From Cepaea nemoralis (lineage: Eukaryota > Mollusca > Gastropoda > Stylommatophora > Helicidae), in contig JACEFZ010014499.1 in the NCBI GenBank assembly GCA_014155875.1, positions 28,820 to 92,819 on the forward strand: a stretch of DNA of 64,000 nucleotides, written 5' to 3'. This document shows, one piece after another, positions 1 through 9,522 of this stretch. Below the pieces are notes generated by a model that saw only the letters and a list, made by a program, of their open reading frames with translations, was not told where the DNA came from and did not search any database. How positions within the stretch are numbered: position 1 is the stretch's first letter; every line of letters begins with the position of its first letter. A program made the position numbers and the translations under genes.

Positions 1-1437
1 CATCAAGAAGATTGACGGCTGGTTACTGGCAACTGTGTTGGGAGTATACAGGAACTCGTTGGCTTGTTTTGGAGGTCAAAACCAGTGATGACAAATCTAA
101 CATTAATGGAGCCAGGGAGGATGGATCCCTGACAGGGGATGATCTGCCAATGTGCCACCTGTGTGGGGGCATAAAGGATAACGTCACGTGGCCAACTTTG
201 GTAGTTTGCCATATAAACCCGAGTTGGGACCAACTAGGGGAACTTGAAAATGTGGATTTAGGCAGACATGCTTGTCACTGCAGCAGTTAGAACATCTAAC
301 GTGTGAAGGAGATATTTGATTTAGTTTACACGAGCCTGTATGGCTACCATTAGATGTAATTTAGTGTAAACTGCAGTGCTGTAAGGTATAACCTATTATA
401 ATATATTCGTTCTAATTAATATAGGCTGTAGCCTTGTGAAAACCAAGTGTGATGATTAGCACTGTTAGTGGAAAACTAGCTAGAGTAGGGAAGTGATACT
501 TGGCTCTGTTAGTTGAAAATAGATTAGTGAAGTGTTGATAAGCTTTACTAGTTGAGAATTGAGTAATGATGGATAATTGGGAGACGGGGGGAATTGCCCG
601 CTGGGGTTTTGCACTCTGTATGGGTCTTTCTTTGTCATAGCCTGATTCGGCTCTAGGTGGGTAGCTAATCTGCTCTATGACTAAGTCTAGTTAGCTAAAG
701 ATCATTAAGCAAGGCGATAGGCTTACACTCAGCCGAAAGGATCAGTGACTAGTACTATCACCAGATGTGTTGTTTCTATCCTAGGTTCCCTACCAGATCC
801 AAGGAAACTCAACAAGTTTTTGGGAAAGAATCAAATCCCATTCGGAAGAACACCAGTTCAACAATCAATAAAGTTGCTTACAGAACGTAACTAAAGCTAG
901 AAGGAAGATGATTCACCAAAGAGGGTGATGATTACTGATGCACCACACAGCATCAGACAGTAGTAACTAACTGAGTACATTACTGATAATAGTTGCCTAG
1001 TGTGATATAATCTCGTGTAATAGAACACAAGACATGATACTTGAGGCTAGATAGACACGAGTGAGGATCCAGTACAGTAACAATTAACATTAGTAACTGT
1101 GTACACACTACAAAGGACTTGTGCATTTTTTTTAAGGAACGATAGGAACGGACATTGTGTAGGGTGCAACCGGTCCATGATTAACTGTTAATACCACCGG
1201 TGTCTATTTCGGATGATCATGAAATTGGATTACCAGAGGTCTACAGAGGCAAAGCAGTATCCGGCAAGATGGTTTCGGCACTGGGTGAGATGTACATGTT
1301 CTGACGTAACGTGCTGTGGTCTATCCTTGCTGGGATTCAGCTGACTGGGTTGTGGTCTGAGAGTCCGATTCTACACACTTTATAGAACACGTCACACATT
1401 TTCTTCGCATACACGTCTCATACACGTTACACTTTTC
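1..1437. other. Unassigned DNA, probably part of repeat P
   Basis: No convincing gene. The longest open frame (12-290) has no recognisable domain and ordinary composition. From about 1340 to 1437 the minus strand resembles 63427-63530 (tracts such as GAAAAGTGTA, then GTGTATGAGA-type words), so repeat P probably extends into this stretch. The similarity fades towards position 1000. Confidence 0.4.
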
Positions 1438-1672
1438 TTTTAATAAATTAATCTTTATTAATTTCTAGAAGCAAGAGTTGTTGAGTATGTTGCGTTGGGA
1501 AGTATGAGAGGGGGCATAGTACGACAGTGAGAGAGTGACAGGAAAAGGTGTCCATAGGCTGATGGAGTGTGTTGGACGGAAGCTGGTGGATTCTCCAGAA
1601 TATTGAGAGGAAAAAAAAATATTATAATGTGAGTGTCGACTCTCTTCATTCCAGGGACGACACTGTAAAGGA
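1438..1672 (-). repeat. Repeat P, copy 1
   Basis: Read on the minus strand, this segment runs from a GTGTCGTCCCTGG word through TATTCTGGAGAATCCAC, a TCATGCCCCCTCTCAT-like stretch and CAACTCTTGCTTCTAGAAATT. It matches 63206-63425 on the plus strand over about 220 bp with scattered substitutions. It ends next to an AT-rich AATAAA-like tract. It may be an LTR or UTR of an unidentified element; no terminal duplication was found. Confidence 0.6.
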
Positions 1673-1689
1673 GGACACGACACTGCTGT

Positions 1690-2115
1690 ATACTTGACTT
1701 TCTTTAACTTTACCCTCAATGTGCCTGTAATTAATCTGTGATCACTGTAACAGTCAGCATTTGGAACTGTTTTTACGACTGTTAACGCATTTCGAAACCT
1801 TTTGCTAATCAGGATATAATCTATCTGGATCCTTTTGTGTGGACTCCTCAATGTCCATAATCTTCTAGGATGCTGTTTAAACCAGGTGTTTCCTACAACC
1901 ATTTCTTGTTCTTCTGCCCATTCTACAAGCCTGTATCCTCTTTAATTTCTCTCTCCCAAACCATGGTTGCCTACACTGCATCCATCGCCTTGTTCCTATT
2001 TTTGCGTTGAAATCACCCATTATGATATTTATTTCTGATGTTTTACAGTTCTTCAAAGCATCTTCTAGTGGTATATCTGTGTGAATACTCTGTAGGTTTC
2101 TTTCTGCACAGCTAT
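1690..2115 (-). pseudogene. LINE B endonuclease fragment
   Basis: Two frame-broken pieces on the minus strand encode the middle and C-terminal part of an apurinic-type (EEP) LINE endonuclease. Visible motifs are MGDFNAKIG near 2000-2020, GNTWFKQHP near 1870-1895, a QIDYIL-type strand near 1815 and the YSDHRLI catalytic Asp-His box near 1735-1755. A frameshift separates the first motif from the rest. The copy lacks both ends of the element. The same family occurs almost complete at 32075-36290. It is a dead fragment. Confidence 0.75.
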
Positions 2116-2919
2116 AGCAACTGGAAAAACACACTGTTTCGCGCACATTCTTTATTAATGACACAGGTATATGATGAAACACACATGATAACATTTCCAG
2201 GCACAGTCTCACTATAGATACATGTACACACGTAATTACTGATAGTGTTTGGCAGCAGTTATCTACTCAGCCTAAGGCTCACCTCTACTCGACTGTCCGT
2301 TAAGTCCCCTGACTTAACTCAAACTCAACCCTACTAGGTCAGACCTCAATGTCTGGCTCACAACTCCACTATATCCTCACTAGCTTGGCTGGTGTCTCAC
2401 ACACCTCAGCCCAAGACTCAATACTCCGAGCTCAGACCTCCACTGTCTGGCTCAAAACTCAACTCCCCCTCATTTTCCAGACTTGCGTATTTATTCATTC
2501 TTGCCAGCCCTCCCAGGGAGTGCCCTTTAACCCCGTGATCACACTTATCAGTTCCCATGAAAATTACATTTAGAATCTTCCTTGTTTCTAGGTTTTCCTG
2601 TCACGTATACGCATCTCACATTACTGAACTATTCCGTTGATTTCTATGCATACCTGACTTCGAATGACATCTACTGTGATATATCTTAACCACCTGTTTA
2701 GGGGCTTGTCCCATTTGGGGACAATTTATGTGATGCGTACGTGTCTTTACCCAACACTTAGTCTGGGGTTACCCTAGTTTGTCGCCGGTTGTGATTTACC
2801 CTCCTGACCTCACATCTGCAAATTGCTTTTCTGACCCAATTACTCTTTCTAGTCTAATCAGGATTCCCAGCCAGGTCATTCACTCCAGTCGGGTGTAAAC
2901 CACGTTCGTTACACTTCGC
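2116..2919. other. Unassigned DNA between two LINE B fragments
   Basis: The stretch separates an endonuclease piece from an RT piece of the same LINE family. It is CT-rich on the plus strand around 2270-2480, with repeated CTCA/ACTC words and no coding signal. A solo LTR is possible (the right end reads GTTCGTTACA), but I could not find a matching left end or target duplication. Confidence 0.35.
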
Positions 2920-3101
2920 TATATAAGGAGAAGAGATCGGGTGACAAGACACATCCCTGTCGTACTCCTAGCGTTATCTGTTCGTAACTACTCTCTTTAT
3001 TTCCCATTTTAATTGCTGCTACTTGGTTTCAGTATATATTCTTTAATATTCTCAAATCTTTCCCATCAATGTTGGTATCCTCCAACATTTTAATCAGCTC
3101 A
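2920..3101 (-). pseudogene. LINE B reverse transcriptase fragment
   Basis: Nearly the same sequence occurs at about 34062-34250 inside the long LINE B copy, including the words GGAGAAGAGATC, GTGACAAGACACA and CCTGTCGTACTCC. In that copy it lies in the RT region just upstream of the YADD-type box. Here it is a 180-bp fragment ended by a TG microsatellite and carries no usable frame. Confidence 0.7.
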
Positions 3102-3102
3102 T

Positions 3103-3166
<64 letters not shown>

Positions 3167-3168
3167 TA
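3102..3168 (+). repeat. (TG)n microsatellite
   Basis: About 33 TG units with one GAG interruption near 3139. It lies immediately upstream of the S2 module of repeat R, a position where other R copies (16528-16618, 50481-50580) also have (TG)n. Confidence 0.95.
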
Positions 3169-4366
3169 TTGCAATTTTCGTATCAAGTATTTGGCCTTTG
3201 CATTCTCAATGGCGAAGAAGTTACGGGCGCAGTTTTTAATCCCACATACCCACGTTCGAAACATAGATGCGGGCGATTTGGCAGCAGATCACCTTGCGTT
3301 GTTTGTTTTTAACGAACTAATATCGGTGCTGGTCGTTCAGAAAGCAATGGCTAACTACTGAAGGTAAACTTGTAAAAATATCACAAACACCAAAACAATG
3401 CTGGGGTTTGACTGCGACGTCCTAAATAGGATATGCAACAAACTTTCTTTTCATAAATTTGGCCTGTAAAACAAGCCGGAAAAAAATTTCTTAATGACTG
3501 CAAATGCATACTGTCATTGAAAGGATAAAACCATTGAATGTCATATCGAAGAGAAATAGAAATATGCATTAGGAAATTCTCACATATCTAATATAGATCC
3601 AAAACTTTTAGAATATCTTTAAAGATACCTTAAAATTATTATCATTTTGTTTATAAAGCATATATCTCTAAGTAAGTTCTTTAAATATTTTATAAAGCAT
3701 TAAGATAAATGCCCAATTAAATAAATTACATAACACAGCTATGAGAATTTTGGTAATGTCCCTTTAAACTTATGTTGTTAAGTCCCTTAGCAAAATTTTA
3801 TTTACGTGTCTTTCTGTTTTAATGCGGGTGTATTTCGTACAAAAGTGTGTTGTCACAAGGTCCGTTGTGTCTTTTCTTTTACATTTACTAAATACAACAA
3901 GACCTCCAGACGTCAAATGCAGCAACATTTTCTAATTGTGTGTGTAATGACTTAGTTAGTCTTTCCTCTTGAGCCCAAGGCGGCGCATAGGGCAGAAGTC
4001 ATGGCTCTCCATGTCTGGCGGTTCGCTGCTACCTGTTGTAGATCTTGGATGTTTACTTGGCCGGTGAATGAGCCTTCTCTGATGATGGCTCTACGCAGGG
4101 TCTCTCTTGGTCTTCCCCGTTTTCTTTTCCCTACCGGTGACCATATGAGGGCTTGGTAGGGGAGTCTTGTCTTGTCCATTCTGAGTGTAATGACTGCATA
4201 CTATTTATTAATTTACATACTTTTATTCCCCGCAGACATTGAATGCGGTTTGCATTCAAACGGTGCATATCAATATGAAATGTTGGTATCCTTTTAAAAC
4301 ATTAAGTGTTATTGTCAAAACCAAAACCTACAAACAAGCGTTTCTCGTAATATTCTGTGAGTACAT
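3169..4366 (+). repeat. Composite repeat R, copy 1
   Basis: R starts with a SINE-like module (S2, to about 3432) and continues with an AT-rich body containing the words GGCCTGTAAAACA, GTAATGTCCCTT, ATTACGTGTCTTTCT, CCAGACGTCAAATGCAGCAACA, TGTGTAATGACTGCATAC and GCGGTTTGCATTCAAAC. The same ordered words recur near 16619-17744, 31400-32070, 38036-38967 and 50583-62099. This copy is cut by a LINE G fragment at 3953-4184. R has no open reading frame and I cannot assign it to a known class. Confidence 0.75.
3953..4184 (-). mobile_element. LINE G 3' fragment with target duplication
   Basis: A 232-bp, 5'-truncated LINE insertion. The minus strand encodes a LINE C-terminal tail of the type ...GKRKRGRPRETLRRAI... 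followed by a Trp-rich region, a stop and a short CTAA-type 3' tail at the left end. It is flanked by an 11-bp direct repeat GTGTAATGACT at 3942-3952 and 4185-4195, a clear target-site duplication inside repeat R. Confidence 0.85.
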
Positions 4367-4479
4367 GGAGCCATAGGCGTGGTCTGTATGTCAGGCTTGG
4401 ACCAATGGAGAACGGGCCCTGCAATGATTATTGCATGATACCACTAAACTTGTCTAAAAAAGTAAGAGTAAATGATAAT

Positions 4480-4639
4480 ATTTAGAGTATGAAAGAATTT
4501 CTATTGAAAGTGTGTAATAAGTATGAGTGCAAATTATTACTCCACCATCATTTTCAACAAGTAATGTCTATCTAATTACACCATGCTATGAATGTAATAT
4601 GATCATGTGTATATGAGTTTACATGTTGTATTCGTAAAT

Positions 4640-4702
<63 letters not shown>

Positions 4703-4835
4703 ACACAACGCAACTTGTAAATACACAGTTTTGTACGCCATGAAAGTTTAAAGAAAAATGGAAAAATGTTGATGGGTCTCCTTTCTTCATTATGCAAGGA
4801 ATGCGTGTGTACATGCGCCATGCCATAAATGTTAC
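4480..4835 (-). repeat. Repeat U, copy 1, with central (CA)n
   Basis: The reverse complement aligns with 16143-16527: GCATTCCTTGCATA, then GACCCATCAA, CTTTCATnnCGTACAAAACTG, TTTACAAGnTGCGTTGTG. A pure (CA)n tract of about 29 units lies at 4643-4700. No coding capacity or terminal repeats were found; a non-autonomous element is likely. Confidence 0.6.
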
Positions 4836-6035
4836 AGCATGTTATATATATATGAATGTATTTCTTTTATTCACACATGTGTCACAACTGATTCTGTGCC
4901 ATCCGCCACTTGGTTGACAATTAGTTTCATCTTTTGGGCCCCTTCGCAACTTTATTGACACGATCTTGGCAGTTCGTTTGTTTGTTTCTTTTGCGTACCT
5001 TCCTTAATTTTAATGTCCCGAAAATGACGTTTTACGCCGGAAGAAGGATATTCGCTTGGAAACAGCCCACGAGACACTGAGCATATCTAAATTTTGTGCA
5101 TAAATTCTTAGTTAAGGTTGTGGTTACTTTTCTGATTTTAGGAATGGCAACGGCCTTGATTTTTGGGTTCGCATATTTTACATTAGATAATAGTTTTAAA
5201 CAATGTTAGATTATAGTTATTCTGATTTAAAGGACTTTGTGAAAGTTTCTAAACTGATAGCACGTGTTAAAAATGTGGTTATTCTGTTAAAATGAGTTAT
5301 TTATAAATGAAAACAAAACTAACCGGCTAACCGTGAAAGTTTGTCATCATGCCAAATTAACTAATGGGCCATGCTTGTCCCCCTAAAGTTTGCTTTGCCT
5401 ATCACAAAGTATTTAAGGGGTGTTTAAATAATTAAATTTAAAAGAATAATAATTATAACTAAGTAAAAAATAGTGAAACATATTGTTTCTCAGTAGAAAA
5501 CGGTCAAAACCTGCCTCGTGATTTTCTGACATTTTCCATTTTATGTGACAATAACGTGCTTCAAATATGATGTTTTAATTGTGCTTTTAATTGTGTTATG
5601 GAGCAGTTCTAGTGATATTGGTATAGAAAAGTGGTGTATTTATAATTATTCAGTAAATTTCATTGGATTATCACGGCGATTGAGCAATAGCGCCCTGGTA
5701 AGTGGAAAGTTCACGTAATTGCCGCCTCTGTCTTCAATTTCATTTTTGAAACATTTGCTAACATTATTATTATATTTCTATTATATTGCGTTCCCTGTGC
5801 AATGTCCTTTAATTTGATACATAATACAATATATCTGCTGCCATTTTAACAATGTTTAGATCATTATTATGACACACCACTACTTCCAATTTTCTGCCAT
5901 CAATGTCTGCTTGGGCAAAACCCACTTTTGTTTGGCTACTGAATCAGTTAACACTAACAAACAGCAACTCTATGTGATATACACAAACAAAAGAAATACA
6001 CACTGCTTTGTATGAAAGAAATGGTTTGACAAAAT
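4836..6035. other. AT-rich DNA without recognised content
   Basis: About 1.2 kb of AT-rich sequence with no sustained open frame, no tandem array and no match that I can see elsewhere in the window. Confidence 0.5.
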
Positions 6036-6103
6036 CACGGAAGTGAATCCCCTACCCCGTGGGGGAAGAAAGGGAATCCCAACATTGGATCATTGGGGGA
6101 AAG

Positions 6104-6244
6104 TACTGAAAAACAGATGGTGCTCCCAGGTTGAAGCACTTCCATTGCACTTTGGTTGGGTTGACGCCTGCGATCACCCCAAATGTGGGTGTCTGGAGTG
6201 CGTAATTTTCTCGTAAGGGCGACTGCGTTCGCGCTATCTCCTCC
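6104..6244 (+). ncRNA. U1 snRNA-derived sequence (5'-incomplete, probable pseudogene)
   Basis: Strong resemblance to the 3' three quarters of spliceosomal U1 snRNA. It shows the stem-loop II word CCATTGCACTTTGG (6147-6160), TTGACGCCTGCGATC, the stem-loop III hairpin CCCCAAATGTGGG (6177-6189), an Sm-like GTAATTTTCT (6202-6211), and the stem-loop IV core GACTGCGTTCGCGCT (6221-6235). The 5' splice-site recognition segment (ACUUACCUG) and stem-loop I are not recognisable upstream, so it should not act as U1. A second copy with the same flanks is at 62826-62956. Confidence 0.8.
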
Positions 6245-6479
6245 AAATAAATTGAGATTTCTATTGAGATTTTCAGAACATTTACAACTTCTATATATGT
6301 TTAGGTTTAGCCTAATGTGTGCTCGATAATGCGGCACTACAATAATCGTGTTTATTCTGCTATTGACAAATGTATCACCTTCATGTGCAATGCTAATACA
6401 CTTAGGCGGTCTTGGTTCGCCATCTCACACTGTCGCCAGTCTATGGCCGGGTCTCTGTTTCTGTCTCCATTATGCTAAG

Positions 6480-6716
6480 CCAGCCGGTCTTCCTGGTGGA
6501 GGGATTAAGGACGTTGTTCGTAATCCCGTATACTCGAAACACAGTTGCGCGAGATTCGGCAGCGGATCGCGTCGCGTTGGTTACTTACGGAGGGTATGTG
6601 AGCCGATCGATCAGAAAGCAATGGCAAACTACTGAACGTAAAACTTGCCAAGGCATCAACAGCAGCTGAACATTGCTGGTGTTGACTGCAATGTCCTGTA
6701 AAGGATATGCGAAAAA
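6480..6716 (+). mobile_element. S2 SINE, inserted copy
   Basis: The copy begins GCCGGTCTTCCTGG and contains GTAATCCCGTATACTCG, a GCAATGGCAAACTACTGA word, TTGCCAAGG, GTTGACTGCAATGTCC and TGTAAAGGATATGC. It is equivalent to 29232-29476 and 32716-32941. It interrupts composite W, because the second W copy lacks it at this place. Confidence 0.75.
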
Positions 6717-6724
6717 AAAATGCT

Positions 6725-7010
6725 AAGCCATCCTGGCATGTATCTCTTCGTTTCCACATCCTCTTTTTCCCGTTAAGTTTCCTAGTGGTCACTAAGTTTT
6801 CAAGTTTATGTCTCATCCTACCGGGATTTTTAAACAAAACTGGACTGTTTGCGTGCTTTTTTAATATCCAATTTACGTTTTTTCATTTGTTCCGTGGAAG
6901 AACTTTCCCATTCGTTTTTCTACCCATCCATGGCATTCTTTGCATTATCCTCAGAAATCTCATTTCTACTGCCATTAGATGTTTCCTAGCTTGTCTGCCG
7001 TAAAACTGTA
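6725..7010 (-). pseudogene. LINE 3' fragment inside composite W
   Basis: The minus strand encodes a degenerate version of the C-terminal RT region also seen at 27388-27530 and 62317-62560 (…GACAAGCTAG…, ATGGCAGTAGAAATGAGAT, GAGAATGCAAAGAATGCC, ACGAATG…AGTT). It corresponds to residues near the VEMWFLRRMQRIP segment of LINE E (61259-61310). Stops and indels disrupt it. Confidence 0.65.
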
Positions 7011-7029
7011 GAAATGTAAACAATATAAC

Positions 7030-7166
7030 ATAACACGAGGTAGTGCAGTTTGACAGAACACAATGGCGGAAAACAAAGGACGTTGCGACGATTAGCCTTC
7101 ACCAGCCAAGTACGACCAGGGAGGCCAGACCCATTGTAAAATTCCGCCCCACTGCAGATTTCATGT
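7030..7166 (-). mobile_element. SINE1, 5'-truncated copy
   Basis: The reverse complement of this segment matches 17810-17945: CTGCAGTGGGGCGGAA, TTTACAATGG, CTGGCCTCCCTGGTCGTACTTGGCTG, AAGGCTAATCGTCGCAACG and a TGCACTACCTCG end. The tRNA-like promoter head visible at 17745-17805 is missing here. Confidence 0.75.
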
Positions 7167-7453
7167 AGCTGTCAGTATGCGACAGCGACCACCCCGGGAC
7201 AACGGCTTTGACAGGCCGGCAAAACCAGGCCAGGTTAACCGATTCGGCATCAAACCAATCGGTGAACTAGGGTTTGCCTACCCGGCATGTGAAGACAGGT
7301 TTCGGCAGACTGGTTCAACGGGCAAGACAGCGTTTATCTGCAAACCGTTGTGGAACGTAATGAGCACAGCAAGGCACGTACATCGTCCTTGTCATCCACT
7401 GCACCTGTACTTGTCTCCAGTCGTCTTGACTTGTCTTGCCACTGGATTCAAAT

Positions 7454-7551
<98 letters not shown>

Positions 7552-7639
7552 GACGAATTGCGCAACTCTTCCTCACTCTAATCCAATTCATCACGCATCA
7601 TTATTCATCCAACTTCATTTATCACCTACAAACTACAGT
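7167..7639. repeat. Unassigned DNA with (GA)n microsatellite
   Basis: A pure (GA)n run of about 43 units occupies 7463-7549. The flanks hold no recognised gene; open frames here only read the repeat as Arg-Glu. Confidence 0.8.
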
Positions 7640-8030
7640 GGCGATGTGCGAGTGGATAAGCGGCAGGCGTGGGTAAGCTGGCAGCCGTTGTCGCAGACCT
7701 GCAGACAGGCGGCTCAGGCCATATAGTCGTTTCCAACTGACCGGAGGAGCAGTGGGATTCGGCAGCCCCCTGAGCGACTGAGCAGTCTCTATAGGAAAGC
7801 ACTGCTCACCTTCATAGCACCAGGGTGTAGCTAGAAAAGATGCCCTAAACATTGTCTGCTCCATTATTACCTAACTAGCCAGCCGTGGTTTGAGGGTACC
7901 TTATAACTGCGGTCGACATAAAACCAAAGTAAAAACAGATAAAGCAAAAGAAACGTAGCCATACTCCCTTAACTATCGGGACTTGGAATGTACGCAGAAG
8001 ATAGGGAAGGCGAGTCGGGTCCAAAGACGC
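7640..8030 (+). pseudogene. LINE 5' end: untranslated leader and start of endonuclease
   Basis: A GC-rich leader (7640-7900) is followed by CTATCGGGACTTGGAATGTACGC at about 7974-7996, which encodes the TIGTWNVR start that characterises the EEP endonuclease of many animal LINEs. The reading frame is lost directly afterwards and an antisense S2 SINE end follows. It is a 5' fragment of a LINE. I could not tie it to one of the lettered families. Confidence 0.55.
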
Positions 8031-8037
8031 GTTTTTA

Positions 8038-8108
8038 TTTTTTGTTGCGTGTCCCATACGGGACGTTGCAGTCAACACCAGCATTTGTCAGCTGCTGTTG
8101 ATGTACTA
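8038..8108 (-). repeat. S2 SINE, 3' end only
   Basis: The reverse complement reads ATCAACAGCAGCTGACAAATGCTGG, GTTGACTGCAACGTCCC and a short end, which matches the last 70 bp of S2 copies such as 6650-6716. Confidence 0.65.
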
Positions 8109-8111
8109 GGC

Positions 8112-9485
8112 AATCCCTAAACAACCATATTGTGAACACAGACTTGCCGGCAGTAAGAATGGATGGGAGCATTTTGAGTAGAACCCAGTCAATGACATAT
8201 CTTGGCGTGAGGCTTGATTGTAGCCTGTCCTTCAGAGATCATGTCGATTATGTCATAACGAAAGCTCGAAAAGGTTTGTCAGCAATGAGAGTCATGGCGA
8301 CTGCCAATATCGAGCAAAGACTGCTAATACTTCTGTTCCAAGGACTGGTGCTTTCACGCATCGAGTATGCCCTGGCCATCCTCACTGTCAGCCCTACACA
8401 GATTGGAAGACTTGAAAAGGTACAAAACGAAGCCATGCGCATCATTTTGGGCTGCACGAGAGACACCAGCTGTGTAGCAATGAGATACCTCCTTGACTTC
8501 CCGACAATGGAACACAGGATCAAGATCTGGAGAGCTCGTGCATACCTAAAAATAAGTGCAGATGAGCAGCACCCTCTGCATGACGCTATATTCAGAGAAA
8601 AGGGTAACAGGCTAAAGATGGGCAAATCATGGATGGGTCGGGTGGAAGATGTCGTCAGACAGGTCTGCAGTCTTACCAATATCAACCACGGCAAGGAATG
8701 GGTGCCGGTGCCTCCAGTTTTAAGTGCACTTTCTCCTGCATTATCACACTCGACAGACGGTGCAGAGAGCAGAACCCTGCCGCTGTCAACGCAGAGGTCA
8801 ACGCGCTAATCTGTGAACACTCAGATAGCCCCGAAGTGCTCATCTATACAGATGGATCTGTTGTAAAGCAGCAGAGCAGAGATGTGCGTGGACATTTACA
8901 GCCCGTTCAGCGGGCCGAACCGTTCAAGAATCCAGTGGTGCCCACTCTATGACCACGAGCAGCATGACGATGGAGGTGATGGCAGTTACACAGGCTTTCA
9001 TATGGCTGAATCACAGCATTATACCAACGTGTGTACTAAGTGATTTAATTAGCATGATTCAGAAGGTCGAAGCTGGATCTGTACTTAGGCAGTGGACTGA
9101 GTCGCTGCGGAACTCTGTTGTCCGTAAAGTCACCTTCATCTTCGTCCCGGGACATGCGGAAGTCGAGGGAAATGAACGAGCTGATAAACTGGCTGGCTCT
9201 GCATCCCCTGTAGATGGCCAACCCATGGATCGTGCCGATGTTATTTATTAACGTCCTTAAAGATATGGCAAGAACAGAGGACTTTGACTTCACTGAATCC
9301 ACATCGCTGTCAAGGATGAAAGACTTGGGAATAAGAATCGGCACTGCCAGACGCGAGAGGTACATCGGAAAAACGAGGTGCCTCGTCAACCAACACAGAA
9401 CTGGCACTATTAGCCACCGGACGCTGATGCATATCCTGGGGGGGGGGGGGGATCTGAGCACCTATGGACCTATCCGGAGTGAGTG

Positions 9486-9491
<6 letters not shown>
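8112..9491 (+). mobile_element. LINE A, copy A1 (RT thumb and RNase H), 5'-truncated
   Basis: The plus strand encodes the thumb/connection part of a LINE reverse transcriptase (MTYLGVRLDCSLSFRDHV, VQNEAMRIILGCTRDTS) at 8132-8800. An RNase H domain then appears in other frames: IYTDGSV near 8842-8865, MTTSSMTMEVMAV at 8949, and FVPGHAEVEGNERADKLAG near 9140-9195. At least three frameshifts break the chain. The RNase H places the family in the I/jockey-type group of LINEs. Its last bases are displaced to 11285-11325 by the A2 insertion. Confidence 0.85.
9486..9491 (+). repeat. Target-site duplication of LINE A2 (left)
   Basis: CAATGA here and again at 11279-11284, flanking A2 exactly. Confidence 0.75.
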
Positions 9492-9521
<30 letters not shown>

Positions 9522-9522
9522 T
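9488..9522. repeat. (TGAT)n / (AATC)n 3' tail of LINE A2
   Basis: Eight to nine tetranucleotide units. On the minus strand they form the (AATC)n tail that follows GTTCCTAA at the 3' end of A2. Its first bases overlap the target duplication. Confidence 0.85.

Larger units (their letters stand above)
6036..7166 (-). mobile_element. Composite repeat W, copy 1 (SINE1 - LINE piece - antisense U1)
   Basis: Read on the minus strand, the order is truncated SINE1 (7166-7030), a LINE 3' fragment (7010-6725), then a block holding a U1 snRNA-like sequence in opposite orientation (6244-6104). The same order is present on the plus strand at 62100-62990. This copy has an S2 SINE inserted at 6480-6716. The shared order shows that the three parts were joined before dispersal, or were duplicated together. 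Confidence 0.65.

Noticed and set aside
12..290. Short open frame with a CHLCGG motif
   Set aside because: A single Cys pair without other zinc-binding spacing, no homologous copy in the window and no family resemblance.
2116..2919. Solo LTR
   Set aside because: A TGT...ACA pair and target duplication could not be identified; kept as unassigned.
6104..6244. Functional U1 snRNA gene
   Set aside because: The 5' splice-site recognition segment and stem-loop I are missing, and the sequence is embedded in a dispersed composite.
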